Positions 27,715 to 36,254 are shown, counted from the stretch's first letter. The stretch: DNA of 64,000 bases from Microvirga massiliensis (GCF_001006805.1 NZ_LN811363.1:176147-240146), one strand, 5' to 3'. The notes: generated by a model from the sequence alone, not told the origin. A program made the numbers and translations.

Positions 27715-28731
27715 CGGCTTTTTCCTGACGCTCCGAAACCCTGGATAGATCTGTCGACCGGCATCAACCCAATACCTTATCCCTTACCCGCACTGCCATC
27801 CCATCTTCTGGAGCGCCTTCCACCGCCCGGTGCACATGCTGATCTGGAGGCTGCGGCCGCTGAAGCTTACGGGACAAGTGACACGGCAGCCGTGGTGGCA
27901 GCTCCTGGCACCCAGGTTTTGATCAGCCTTTTACCGCTCCTGCGATCTCGCTCGAGGGTTGCCGTGCTAGGCCCAACCTATGCGGAGCATGCCGTCTCTT
28001 GGCGCAGAGCGGGGCACGAAGTCGTAGAGGTTACTTCGCTGACTGATGCAGCTGGAAGCGATGTTCTCGTGGTCGTGAATCCCAACAACCCGGATGGACG
28101 CTTTATCGCGCGGCAGACACTTCTGGAACTGGCCGAGCACTTTCACCGGTGCAGCGGATGGCTCGTTGTTGACGAGGCCTTTGCGGATTTTGATGACGAT
28201 GCGACGCTGGTTGCGCACCAACCGCCGAATACGATCATCCTTCGCTCCTTCGGCAAGACTTTCGGACTCGCGGGCTTGCGGCTCGGATTTGCTATTGCAC
28301 CGAAAGCCATAGCGTCCAGAATTCGCGCAGCTCTCGGTCCCTGGGCTGTGTCTGGTCCCGCGATCGAGTTGGGACGGCGCGCATTGCGGGATCGTGAATG
28401 GCGCGTTGCTGCCGCTCAAGCGCGGGTTGAGGATGCTCGACGGCTGGACGCGATGCTGCTGCGCGTAGCCGAGGGGGCACTCGGAGGCACGACGTTATAC
28501 CGTCTTGTTGAAACGGACGATGGACCAGAGCTGTTCTCCTACCTCGGCCGACATGGCATCTGGGTCAGACGCTTCCAAAGCAATCCTAGGCTTTTGAGAT
28601 TCGGGTTGCCCGGGCCCGGGTGGGCCTGGTCACGCCTCGACGAAGCGATCAGGAACTGGTCGCCTCCTAACGATGGCGAGCAACCGACCGACGCTCGAGC
28701 CAGAAGCTCTCACAAGGAACTGCCGGCGTAG
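27667..28731 (+). CDS. cobC: threonine-phosphate decarboxylase / CobC aminotransferase-like protein
   Basis: PLP enzyme of fold-type I, histidinol-phosphate aminotransferase-like, that supplies the aminopropanol (phosphate) arm. 354 aa. It begins WHGGDLDEAQRLFPDAPKPW and has WIDLSTGINP, VVVNPNNPDGRF (PLP contact) and the Schiff-base Lys in LRSFGKTFGLAGLRLGF near residue 200. Divergent from and overlapping cobD at the 5' ends. Confidence 0.92.
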   Translation: MSEKQIWHGGDLDEAQRLFPDAPKPWIDLSTGINPIPYPLPALPSHLLERLPPPGAHADLEAAAAEAYGTSDTAAVVAAPGTQVLISLLPLLRSRSRVAVLGPTYAEHAVSWRRAGHEVVEVTSLTDAAGSDVLVVVNPNNPDGRFIARQTLLELAEHFHRCSGWLVVDEAFADFDDDATLVAHQPPNTIILRSFGKTFGLAGLRLGFAIAPKAIASRIRAALGPWAVSGPAIELGRRALRDREWRVAAAQARVEDARRLDAMLLRVAEGALGGTTLYRLVETDDGPELFSYLGRHGIWVRRFQSNPRLLRFGLPGPGWAWSRLDEAIRNWSPPNDGEQPTDARARSSHKELPA

Positions 28732-28977
28732 TCTCCACCGCGATCGGGTTGCCTCGGTTCGGTCCAAAACTGGGCGCAGCGCGATTCGCTATACTTCTCT
28801 GGTAGCCTGAAGCTCATCCCGGGTGTTCGACGGCTGCGTGACGGGGATCTCAATGCGCTGGTGTGGCAGCGGTGAGGGTAGCTCACCTCATCCTTGCTCT
28901 TGACCTGGAACTTGTCCTAATTGTTCTCAGGTCTCTATCGCCGCCGAACCGGTTCAGGCCAGCCTTGAGAGCAATCA

Positions 28978-29745
28978 ATGAGGAAGCTCTATGTGATCGG
29001 CCTAGGGTCGGGAAATCCCGACCACATGACTGTTCAGGCGATTAAGGCTCTGAACGACGTCGATGTTTTCTTTCTCATCGACAAGGGGCCGGCCGCTAGC
29101 GAGCTGGCTGTTGCTCGTGAAGAGATATGCCGTCGCTTCATCGAGAATCCAGACTATCGGATTGTCCGTGTCCGCGATCCAGAGCGCAATAGACAATCGG
29201 CGGACTATAAACTCGCGGTCGATGAGTGGCATCGAGCGAGGGCAGCTGCTGTCGAAAGCGTGATCCGCGACGAACTCGGGTCGGACGAACGCGGCGCCTT
29301 CCTCGTATGGGGCGATCCGACCATATATGACAGCACGATCAGAATCCTCCAGCATGTCCTCGCGCGGGGCACTGTGGAGTTCGACTATGAGGTGATTCCC
29401 GGCATCAGCAGTATCCAAGCCTTGGCGGCAGCCCACCGCATTCCGTTGAACGGAATCGGCGAGGCCGTTCACATCACAACCGGTCGGAACTTGACCCAGG
29501 GCCGCACTGGGCTTTCTGAGAATACCGTCGTCATGCTTGATGCGGAGAACAGCTTCCGGTCCGCGCCAGCCGCGGATCCCTACATCTATTGGGGTGCCTA
29601 TGTCGGAATGCCTGACGAGACGCTGATCGCAGGAAGAGTCGCGGAGGTCGCCAACCGGATCGAGACTGTCCGAAAACGGATGCGAGATGAAAAGGGTTGG
29701 ATCATGGACATTTACCTCTTGAAGGATGGAAAAGCCGAAGAATGA
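28978..29745 (+). CDS. cobF: precorrin-6A synthase (deacetylating)
   Basis: Methylates C1 of precorrin-5 and releases acetate, an aerobic-pathway-specific step. 255 aa. It begins MRKLYVIGLGSGNPDHMTVQ and has FFLIDKGPAASELAVAREE, LVWGDPTIYDST and a long C-terminal WGAYVGMPDETLIAG. About 245 bp of non-coding DNA precedes it, so it probably has its own promoter. Its stop overlaps the next small gene by ATGA. Confidence 0.95.
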   Translation: MRKLYVIGLGSGNPDHMTVQAIKALNDVDVFFLIDKGPAASELAVAREEICRRFIENPDYRIVRVRDPERNRQSADYKLAVDEWHRARAAAVESVIRDELGSDERGAFLVWGDPTIYDSTIRILQHVLARGTVEFDYEVIPGISSIQALAAAHRIPLNGIGEAVHITTGRNLTQGRTGLSENTVVMLDAENSFRSAPAADPYIYWGAYVGMPDETLIAGRVAEVANRIETVRKRMRDEKGWIMDIYLLKDGKAEE

Positions 29746-30068
29746 TCCGAAATGTGCATGGTGATGTATTGAACGGCATGTGCCTCAATGCATTCGATGA
29801 CATGATCTGGCGGCAGGATCTCGACGCACTGGTGTTCAGGCCGAAAGGTTACCAGGGTGGCTGCTTCGTCCACCGGCTCGCGTTTCGCTTCCATGACAGC
29901 GAGGCATCCCGAGAGAGCTGTGAGAAATTCTTCTGGGCGAATCTGGATGCCTTCGAGCGGGCGGCGCAAGCCAAAATCCGAAGAGGTCGAGTCCTTGACG
30001 GGGAGAACTTCCATCTGACGAGCCGGGACATCCGGCGGGCCATGAGCTTGCCTCCCGACGCATCATGA
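29742..30068 (+). CDS. conserved-looking hypothetical protein coupled to cobF
   Basis: 108 aa starting at an ATG that overlaps the cobF stop (ATGA). No signal peptide or TM segment. The segment LDALVFRPKGYQGGCFVHRL and ENFHLTSRDIRRAM have a protein-like composition. The tight coupling suggests co-expression with cobF or fortuitous read-through. I do not recognise the family and assign no function. Confidence 0.55.
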   Translation: MIRNVHGDVLNGMCLNAFDDMIWRQDLDALVFRPKGYQGGCFVHRLAFRFHDSEASRESCEKFFWANLDAFERAAQAKIRRGRVLDGENFHLTSRDIRRAMSLPPDAS

Positions 30069-30144
30069 AGACCGGACTGGCCAAGAAATCAGGTCGAGAA
30101 CTCGCCAGCTTTGCATTTGTGATTCAATGAAATAGGGTTATAGC

Positions 30145-30325
30145 TGAGAGGTCGGATCCCCTCTCGGGGAAGAAAAAGGGAATGCGGTGCGGGCGACTTT
30201 CGCCCAATGCCGCGGCTGCCCCCGCAACTGTAGGCGGAGAGTGTTCCTCGACGCGCCACTGGGATTCTCCGGGAAGGCAAGAGGAAACACGCTGATCCGT
30301 GAGCCAGGAGACCTGCCGGCATCGG
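30145..30325 (+). promoter_or_regulatory. cobalamin riboswitch upstream of cbtB-cbtA
   Basis: Plus-strand aptamer: GAAAAAGGGAATGCGGTGC, the B12 box region GCTGCCCCCGCAACTGTAGG, GCGCCACTGGGATTCTCCGG, GGGAAGGCAAGAGG and the 3' strand GTGAGCCAGGAGACCTGCCG ending near 30319. The first ATG of cbtB follows about 50 bp later, so translational or transcriptional repression of cobalt import by cobalamin is expected. Confidence 0.95.
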
Positions 30326-30368
30326 AAGTACCTCGCAAAGTCCTCGGGTGGAGGACAAAGGATGGAAG

Positions 30369-30551
30369 ATGAACACTCAGCAGACGCTCCCGATCCAAAC
30401 ATCCGTCGCCTCGGCTTCTCGCCTGACCCAGATCGGTCTCGCCGCATTTCTCGGCCTGTTCGTTGTCGGATTCGCTGGCTTCTCGCATATCGAGGCCATT
30501 CATAACGCGTCGCACGACGTGCGCCATTCTCTTGCCTTCCCCTGCCACTGA
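30369..30551 (+). CDS. cbtB: cobalt transporter subunit CbtB
   Basis: 60 aa, one TM helix (IGLAAFLGLFVVGFAGF), and a C-terminus with His residues (SHDVRHSLAFPCH), as in CbtB proteins that accompany the CbtA permease. The ATG at 30369 is chosen over 30348 because the product then starts NTQQTLPIQ, with the helix placed normally. Directly after a cobalamin riboswitch and 11 bp before cbtA. Confidence 0.88.
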   Translation: MNTQQTLPIQTSVASASRLTQIGLAAFLGLFVVGFAGFSHIEAIHNASHDVRHSLAFPCH

Positions 30552-30562
30552 GGGCGAGGGCG

Positions 30563-31270
30563 ATGGCGGTCTTTCGGAACATCGTATTCATCGCCGCACT
30601 GGCAGGACTCGTCGCTGGCCTTGCGATGACCGTCATGCAGTACGCCGGCACCGTTCCTCTGATCCTGAAGGCCGAAACGTTCGAATCTGCCGAATCGACT
30701 CACAATCATGCCGCTGCGCCAAATGTGGCGGCAACTTCTCAACTTCACGACCATGACGAAGGCTGGACGCCGGAGAATGGGTTCGAGCGCTCGGCCTACA
30801 CCGCACTTGCCAACATAGTGACGGCCATTGGTTTTGCGCTCTTGCTCGTGGCAGCGTCCGAGATTGCGGGCGGGATGATCGGGTGGCGTCAGGGGATATT
30901 CTGGGGGCTGGCAGGTTTTGCCGTGTTTACCTTGGCACCCGGCGTCGGGCTTCCTCCCGAGTTGCCGGCCATGCCGGCAGCTGAACTCGACCAGCGTCAG
31001 GCCTGGTGGATTGCGACCGCGGTTGCGACGGGTATCGGGCTGGCCTTGCTCGTCTTCAAGAAATCCTTGCCGCTCGCAATCCTCGCCGTCGCACTCATCG
31101 TTGCGCCGCATCTCGTCGGTGCGCCGAAGCCGGATAGCTTCGAAACGCCAGTTCCCGAAGCTTTGGCGCATGACTTCGTGGTCATGGTGTTCGTAGTCAG
31201 CCTTGTCTTCTGGGTAGTCCTTGGCGGGACTGCGGGCTTCCTCCGCTCGCGGGTGGAGCAGATGGGATAA
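30563..31270 (+). CDS. cbtA: cobalt transporter subunit CbtA
   Basis: 235 aa, about five TM helices; TM1 is NIVFIAALAGLVAGLAMTVM. A His-rich loop (STHNHAAAP and LHDHDEGW) follows TM1 and EIAGGMIGWRQGIFWGLAGF is typical of CbtA. Predicted B12-repressed cobalt uptake for the corrin pathway. Second gene of the riboswitch-controlled cbtBA operon. The 285 bp that follow hold no gene I recognise. Confidence 0.92.
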   Translation: MAVFRNIVFIAALAGLVAGLAMTVMQYAGTVPLILKAETFESAESTHNHAAAPNVAATSQLHDHDEGWTPENGFERSAYTALANIVTAIGFALLLVAASEIAGGMIGWRQGIFWGLAGFAVFTLAPGVGLPPELPAMPAAELDQRQAWWIATAVATGIGLALLVFKKSLPLAILAVALIVAPHLVGAPKPDSFETPVPEALAHDFVVMVFVVSLVFWVVLGGTAGFLRSRVEQMG

Positions 31271-31555
31271 GTTACTGATTCAGCCCTCTCAATAATAAGA
31301 GAATAAGAGGTTTATAGCCGTGGTCCAAACCTAAACTTGAAGTGGAACGACGTTGCCGGCCGATAATTGCTAGATCATCGCAACAAGATGACCGATGCGG
31401 CTGTCCGCTTCAACTGCAAGAGCTTAACACCAAGATGCGTGTGAATGATTCCTGTTCATCTCCGCCCTCTGTTGATGCCGGGGTTCAGCTTGTTTCTGTC
31501 GACCGACGAATGATGGCCGGAGGCCCGGCCCCGCCGGGCACGCGCTCGTGATGGC

Positions 31556-31963
31556 ATGCTCCTTTCCAGCCCGCTGCCGATGTGGGACTGTCTCCAGGTG
31601 AGGTTCTGGCTCGCCATCCAGCGCCTGCTCCCGGTCCTTGCGGTCCTGGGACTCGTGCTCGCCCCGTTCACCGCGCCCGCATCGGCCGGGGGGATGAGTT
31701 CGCCCATGGCCGCCATGGCGGCGGGCGACGGCATGGCGATGGCCGGGGACATGGACTGCTGCCCACCGGAGCGGCCCGTGACGCCGGACTGCCTGAGGGC
31801 GTGCCCACTCCTGTCCGTCTGCCTGGCGAAGACCTTGCAGTGCATCGCCGCGGCGAGTGCCATGCTGGTCCAGATCGCCGTCACGCACGTCCTCATCCCG
31901 GGGAACGACGCCCTGCCGGACAGCCTGGCCCAAGGGCCACCTCCGCGACCTCCGCAAGCCTGA
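31556..31963 (+). CDS. exported/membrane Met- and Cys-rich protein (copper-locus type)
   Basis: Up to 135 aa; an internal ATG gives MWDCLQVRFW. A signal/TM segment (LLPVLAVLGLVLAPFTAPASA) is followed by a Met-rich stretch (GGMSSPMAAMAAGDGMAM), then DMDCCPPERP and LRACPLLSVC, and a Pro-rich tail. Met and Cys clusters after a signal peptide suggest periplasmic copper binding. It sits before a c-type cytochrome and a Tat-leader stub, a setting typical of copper-resistance loci. The function is inference. Confidence 0.6.
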   Translation: MLLSSPLPMWDCLQVRFWLAIQRLLPVLAVLGLVLAPFTAPASAGGMSSPMAAMAAGDGMAMAGDMDCCPPERPVTPDCLRACPLLSVCLAKTLQCIAAASAMLVQIAVTHVLIPGNDALPDSLAQGPPPRPPQA

Positions 31964-32048
31964 GTTCGATGCCGGCCGCAGGGCCGGATGCCGTCGCGTG
32001 ATGCCGTCGCGCGGCAGGCCGCATCTGTTCGACTCGGGAGGAACAGTC

Positions 32049-32168
32049 ATGATGCACGACATGATGGGAGGCGGGATGATGTGGGGCATGGGGCTGTTCG
32101 GGATCGTCGCCCTGCTCGTGGTGATTCTGCTGATCGCCGCCCTGGTCAAATACGTCTTCTTCCGCTGA
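32049..32168 (+). CDS. 39-aa membrane peptide
   Basis: Too short for most gene callers. ATG at 32049 follows GGGAGGAACAGTC. The product begins MMHDMMGGGMMWGMG (seven Met) and then forms one TM helix (LFGIVALLVVILLIAALV) ending YVFFR. The start, ribosome site and tight spacing to the next gene support translation. Met-rich N-termini on small membrane proteins are common near copper genes. Confidence 0.6.
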   Translation: MMHDMMGGGMMWGMGLFGIVALLVVILLIAALVKYVFFR

Positions 32169-32176
32169 GGCCCGCC

Positions 32177-32869
32177 ATGATCCGGCTGGCTCTTGCGGTC
32201 TCCGCGCTCGCCGTCCTCGCGGCTCCAGCAGCCGCGCAGGGCGATCCCGACCGCGGCGCCCAGCTCTACCGGGCCTGCGCGGCCTGCCACTCCCTGGAGC
32301 CCGACCGCAACATGACGGGGCCGAGCCTTGCCGGGATCTGGGGCCGCAAGGCGGGCTTGCTCGCGAGCTTCCACCGCTATTCGCCGGCCCTGAAGGGGTC
32401 CGATGTGACCTGGACCGAGGAAACCCTCGATCCGTGGCTCCGGGATCCAGCGAATTACATCCCGGGCAACCGAATGACCTTTCCAGGGATCAAGGATGCG
32501 TAGGCGCGCGCGGACCTCATCGCCTATCTGGGAACGATTCCCGCCACGGGTCAGGCAGACCGGAGCGCGCCCGGCGGTGCAACGGGCGAGATGATGGGCG
32601 GCGGCTCCGTGCCCAACCTGAGGACGCTCGCCCCGGAGGATCGCGTGCAGGCGATCGGCCATTGCGGCGACACCTACCGGGTCACCACCGCCGACGGGAG
32701 GACGCAGGAGTTCTGGGAGCGCAACCTGCGCTTCAAGACGGACTCGGGGCCGGAGGGACCGGAGAAGGGCGCCCCGGCCCTCGTCGGGGCCGGGATGATG
32801 GGCGACCGCGCCTCCGTGATCTTCGCGGCGCCCGAGGAGATCAGTGCGCTGATCAAGCCCCAATGCTGA
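32177..32869 (+). pseudogene. c-type cytochrome with in-frame amber stop
   Basis: ATG 32177 gives a signal peptide (MIRLALAVSALAVLAAPAAA) and a single-haem domain: CAACHSL near residue 36, GPSLAGIWGRKAG, and the axial Met region NRMTFPGIKDA. A TAG at 32501 interrupts this, and the same frame continues ARADLIAYLGTIP, so the stop sits inside the last helix of the cytochrome fold (CAG to TAG would explain it). The frame then runs to 32869 with a ~100-residue extension containing IGHCGDTYRV. Probably dead, unless the amber codon is read through. Confidence 0.72.
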
Positions 32870-32886
32870 GAATGAAGGAGAGACAC

Positions 32887-32967
32887 ATGCACGATGCGCT
32901 TGCATGCACCCGGCGGGGCTTCGTCGCCGGATGTTTAGTCCCGGCATTTGGTGGATCGGGTCGAGCC
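32887..32967 (+). pseudogene. Tat signal-peptide stub truncated by IS481 remnant
   Basis: After AAGGAGAGACAC, ATG 32887 encodes MHDALACTRRGFVAGCL, an RR-type leader as found on multicopper oxidases. From about 32934 the sequence is that of the IS481 transposase end, and the frame closes at 32967. The body of the enzyme has been lost. Gene identity (multicopper oxidase?) is a guess from the leader and setting. Confidence 0.5.
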
Positions 32968-33206
32968 TGAAGCGTTGCGGCTCGGATGTCCAGATCTTGC
33001 AGATGTATTCGTAGGGGGTGAGGCCCTTCAGGGTCTTGAGCCGACGGGCGAAGTTATAGGCCCTCAGGAAGTCACCGAGGTGGCCGCGCAGTTGGTCGTA
33101 AATGTCGTAGTAGTAGCGCCTGACGGTGGCGTCCTTGAGCGTGGGGTTCATTCTCTCGACTTGCCCATTCGTCCAGGGATGGCGCGGCTTCGTCGGCGGC
33201 ACTCTC
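32934..33206 (-). mobile_element. IS481-family transposase, C-terminal remnant
   Basis: The minus-strand frame reads KPRHPWTNGQVERMNPTLKD, then VRRYYYDIYDQLRGHLGDFL, NFARRLKTLKGLTPYEYIC and DPIHQMPGLN, the C-terminal third of an IS481-type DDE transposase, including the E of the DDE triad region (GQVERMN). The usual stop after GLN is lost at the junction near 32934. No 5' part and no second inverted repeat were found. It separates the Tat leader from the truncated beta-barrel gene. Confidence 0.8.
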
Positions 33207-33758
33207 TCGCTCTCGAACAACGACGACGGCGGTTTCACCGGCGGCGGCCAGATCGGCTACAACTACCAGATCGGGTCATTCGTGATCGGTGCCGAGGCCG
33301 ACATCCAGTGGGCCGATACGGACCAGAACATCAACGCCGTCTTCGTGCCGGCGCCCGGCTTTGTTGCCGGCTGAGACGTCTTCGTGCCCGGCGTCTTTAA
33401 TAGCAACGCTCCGGAGTGGTGGGGCTCGGTGCGGGCGCGCCTGGGCGTCGCGATCGATCGGGTCCTGATCTACGCCACCGGCGGTCTCGCCTACACCGAG
33501 GACAACACCGGCTGGGTGGTCGGCGGCGGTGTCGAGTGGGCCCTGCCCGTGAACTGGTTCGGCTCCTCGGCGGTCACCTTCGGGGTCGAGGGCCTGTGGA
33601 TCAACATCGATAGCGACAATAACAACTTCAACAATGGCTTTGTCGGGACGTTCTCGACCCCCGGCAGGGCGCCCGTTGCGGTCGTCGCACCGGCATTCGA
33701 CAACAACAACGACAACGAGTTCGGCGTCGTGCGCGCGAAGCTCAACTTCAAGTTCTGA
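33201..33758 (+). pseudogene. outer-membrane beta-barrel protein, N-terminally truncated, in-frame TGA
   Basis: The frame that emerges from the IS481 junction reads GGFTGGGQIGYNYQIGSFVI and GAEADIQWADTDQN, a typical porin-like (OMP_b-brl) barrel of Hyphomicrobiales. A TGA at 33372 interrupts it. The same frame continues WWGSVRARLGVAIDRVLIYA, then TGGLAYTEDNTGW, and ends at the C-terminal Phe signature VRAKLNFKF (stop 33756-33758). The signal peptide and first strands are missing. Confidence 0.75.
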
Positions 33759-33777
33759 GCATCGCATCCACAAACAC

Positions 33778-33806
33778 AAGGCCCGGCCAAGCGCCGGGCC
33801 TCTTTA
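33778..33806 (+). terminator. Rho-independent terminator
   Basis: AGGCCCGGC and GCCGGGCCT form a 9-bp GC-rich stem around a 5-nt loop, followed by CTTTATT. It lies 20 bp after the stop of the beta-barrel pseudogene, where its terminator would be expected. Confidence 0.75.
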
Positions 33807-33885
33807 TTACCTTGCGGCCTGCGTCATACTTGCTCCGAGCAAGCTGTCGAAACGCGCCTGACTTTCAGCTGACCTTTGGGTTCGC

Positions 33886-34245
33886 TTACCGCGCCAAGCC
33901 GCGCGGAGCGACGTAGTCGACCGGACCGAAAGGATTAGTCGCTCCCACATAGGGCCCGTTCAAAATCGGGCTAGGCAGGAGATAAAGCCCGAATTTGGCG
34001 CGCGTCGGATCGTAGGGGGGCATCAGCAGATAGGATTGCGCCTGACCGTAGCCGCTCGTCGTCCGATCGAGCGAGCCGACCGGGACAACCGTGCCCGGGT
34101 CCAGAAAACTGCGTGGTGTTACTCGCAAGACCATCGGGCCGCCCTGCCCCAGTGCTTGGCGCTTGCGGGGCTGGGCCTCCGCATGCAGCGGGATGGCAAG
34201 GGATATAACAGCAGCAGTCGCACGGATGACGAATGGGGAACGCAT
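33886..34245 (-). CDS. small exported hypothetical protein
   Basis: 119 aa. A Sec signal peptide (MRSPFVIRATAAVISLAIPL, cleaved near AEA) is followed by RVTPRSFLDPGTVVPVGSLD and a Pro/Tyr-rich region ending APRGLAR. No Cys and no TM in the mature part. The family is unknown to me; its PGTVVPVG and YLLMPPYDP segments recall small exported proteins of the same kind as the one at 36917. It stands alone with over 400 bp of apparently non-coding DNA upstream. Confidence 0.6.
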   Translation of the reverse strand: MRSPFVIRATAAVISLAIPLHAEAQPRKRQALGQGGPMVLRVTPRSFLDPGTVVPVGSLDRTTSGYGQAQSYLLMPPYDPTRAKFGLYLLPSPILNGPYVGATNPFGPVDYVAPRGLAR

Positions 34246-34689
34246 TGCCAGTCCTCCACAGTTCGAGAAGACTCTCGCGGGAACCCCCGTTGCAGGTTTC
34301 TTTGTGGCGTCGGCTGTCTCAACTCACGCTCCTTGGCAGCCGATCAGCTTTCTTATGGATAGTTTGGGCGAACTCGTTGCAAGGCAAACCCGTCCATTCC
34401 GATTATTTTTGTGCCAGGGAGAACAGGGGGGAGACGCACCGCTTCCCCTCCGTTCCGTTGGCACTTGCAATGGATGGTTGCGGCAGGCATTCGCCGTCCT
34501 CCTTGTTGACCGCAGGATCGCAAAAGCGCCCGGTCGGGACGAGCCTGACTGGGCTGAGTTCATGAAGATCTCAGTCAGGAGTTGCGGAATCGAGAGGCCT
34601 CCTGAAGTGAATCCTATCCGATCGCTACGGACCTGCTCGACCTCCGAAGACTGCCGCTGAACATTTTCGGACAATCGTGTTCACGACAG
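34246..34689. other. intergenic stretch, nothing recognised
   Basis: No frame in this 444 bp has a credible start, ribosome site or protein-like composition. It presumably holds the promoter of the 33886-34245 gene. No repeat shared with the rest of the window was seen. Confidence 0.5.
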
Positions 34690-35529
34690 TCATTTCGAAG
34701 CGTTCCTCCAGGTCCCCATCACGATGTTCCAGACGCCGTTCTTTGCCCTGACGAGCGGGGGACTAACCAGCACGGCCGGGGGCTGCGTGCGCTTATCTCC
34801 CGCCACCACGAGAACGGCCATCCAGATCTCACCATCAGTGAAGTAGGGATCGTCCTCGCCGTTTCGGCCGTTCAATGTCGGGCCAATCCCGGACACCTGA
34901 TAGCGCGTCGCCACCATCCCGGCCTGGACAAGGTCGTTGATCAAGCCGTCGCGTTCGGCATCGATGTCCGGCGCGATGTGATGAGTGACCTGACCGGTGT
35001 ACCGGCTCACACCAACACCGCGATCGAACGTCACCGATCCGAGCCAGACGGGCCGGCCCTCCTGACCACTCTCCAGCACTCTCCAGAAGCGCACATGATG
35101 ACGCTGGTCGGCGCTCGAGCCGACGGGCCTCTCGTAGGCGAGGTCCTCGCGCCGGCCCTGGTAGAAGAGGGGACTCACCGGCGCATCGCGATAGGGCCGA
35201 TCGAGAAGCACGCTGTCGACGATTTCAAGACTGCTCCGCAGCGTGATCGGATCAGCCGGATACCAGCCTGCCGCATGCATGGCGCGCACGACATCCTCCT
35301 TCGATCCGACAAGGCCGACGTTGAGCGGATCTCCTGGAATGCCCTGCTCCGTGTGCGTCACCATGGGCCGGCCTTGAAGGCCGCGCTGGTGCTCGTAGTG
35401 GGTCCACACCGAGGGCAGCGCCACATAGGCCAACAGAGCATAGGCTCCGAGAAGGGCAGCGGCGACGATCAGGCCCTTGCGGAGCCATGAGGGAACCAGG
35501 ATCGCGTGTCGATGACGTGTTTTCATCAC
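34690..35529 (-). CDS. LssY C-terminal domain protein (copy 1)
   Basis: 279 aa. One N-terminal TM helix (GLIVAAALLGAYALLAYVAL) is followed by the LssY_C fold: GIPGDPLNVGLVGSKEDVVR, MHAAGWYPADPITL, SPLFYQGRREDLAYE, QRHHVRFW, and a late GTRDxG-like VGVSRYTGQVTHHI. The family is found attached to PAP2-type membrane proteins or alone; its biochemical role is not known. It is paralogous to the gene at 57651. It appears intact. Confidence 0.82.
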   Translation of the reverse strand: MMKTRHRHAILVPSWLRKGLIVAAALLGAYALLAYVALPSVWTHYEHQRGLQGRPMVTHTEQGIPGDPLNVGLVGSKEDVVRAMHAAGWYPADPITLRSSLEIVDSVLLDRPYRDAPVSPLFYQGRREDLAYERPVGSSADQRHHVRFWRVLESGQEGRPVWLGSVTFDRGVGVSRYTGQVTHHIAPDIDAERDGLINDLVQAGMVATRYQVSGIGPTLNGRNGEDDPYFTDGEIWMAVLVVAGDKRTQPPAVLVSPPLVRAKNGVWNIVMGTWRNASK

Positions 35530-35676
35530 GTGAACCCCGCAAGGGGAGCCAGTGCTTGCTTCGGCAGCGCAGTGACCGCGTCAGGCCCAAGGCCAAGAGA
35601 CACTCCGTCCGGCGGCCTCCGAACGGGGTAAATTCAGAGGCCCCGGACCGAGGAAGAGGATCGAGAGGCGTCCGTG

Positions 35677-36060
35677 CTAGCGGCCCAGCGCGCTGCGGGC
35701 CGTTCCGAGAGCCCGCTCGCAGGAGGTCGCATCGCCGGCCTGATCGGCCTGCCGCGCCTGCGTCAGAGCTGCAAGAATCTGCTCGTAGTCCGAACCTTCC
35801 CCAAGGATTTCCTCAGCCTGGGCGATGGAGCCTGGCGTCGGCTGATGGTGCTCCATCGCCGCCGTGCTTTCACGCGTCATTCGTCCGGTGCCGGCGGTGG
35901 TGTCGATCCGGGCGTCGACCGCGGCCTGAAGACGGTCGATCTCGGCCGAGCACGGCCCGGCGCGAACGGATGTCGGCACAAGGGCCGCTAAGGCCATGAA
36001 CATCATGGGAGGTAGGGCAGCCCACCCCGGTCGGACGTGCTTTGAGCTCTGAGACTGCAT
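35677..36060 (-). CDS. small exported hypothetical protein
   Basis: 127 aa from ATG 36060, which has GGAGGC 10 bp upstream; a longer frame to 36129 is rejected. Signal peptide MMFMALAALVPTSVRA, then CSAEIDRLQAAVDARID, a helical region, and two-Cys spacing (Cys near residues 36 and 115). Probably periplasmic and helical. The family is not named here. Confidence 0.65.
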   Translation of the reverse strand: MQSQSSKHVRPGWAALPPMMFMALAALVPTSVRAGPCSAEIDRLQAAVDARIDTTAGTGRMTRESTAAMEHHQPTPGSIAQAEEILGEGSDYEQILAALTQARQADQAGDATSCERALGTARSALGR

Positions 36061-36254
36061 TGTCTTGCCTCCGTGAGAGTCCGGGCGCGCCGGCACTGCC
36101 GATCCCGGACGCGGCAATGCATTCGCCATGATAGCCTCATGGTATGGACGTGCTTGACCGAAGTGGACAATCGCTTGACCTTCCCTGATATCACCGTCGC
36201 ATAATGCGTCCGACCATCAACGGCGCCGTCGCAACCGGTGCCCGGTCTCGACCT

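Noticed and set aside
31424..33238. A 604-codon minus-strand reading frame
   Set aside because: Only its first ~100 codons (the IS481 transposase tail) look like protein; the rest is antisense to the cytochrome and small membrane protein and is a high-GC shadow.
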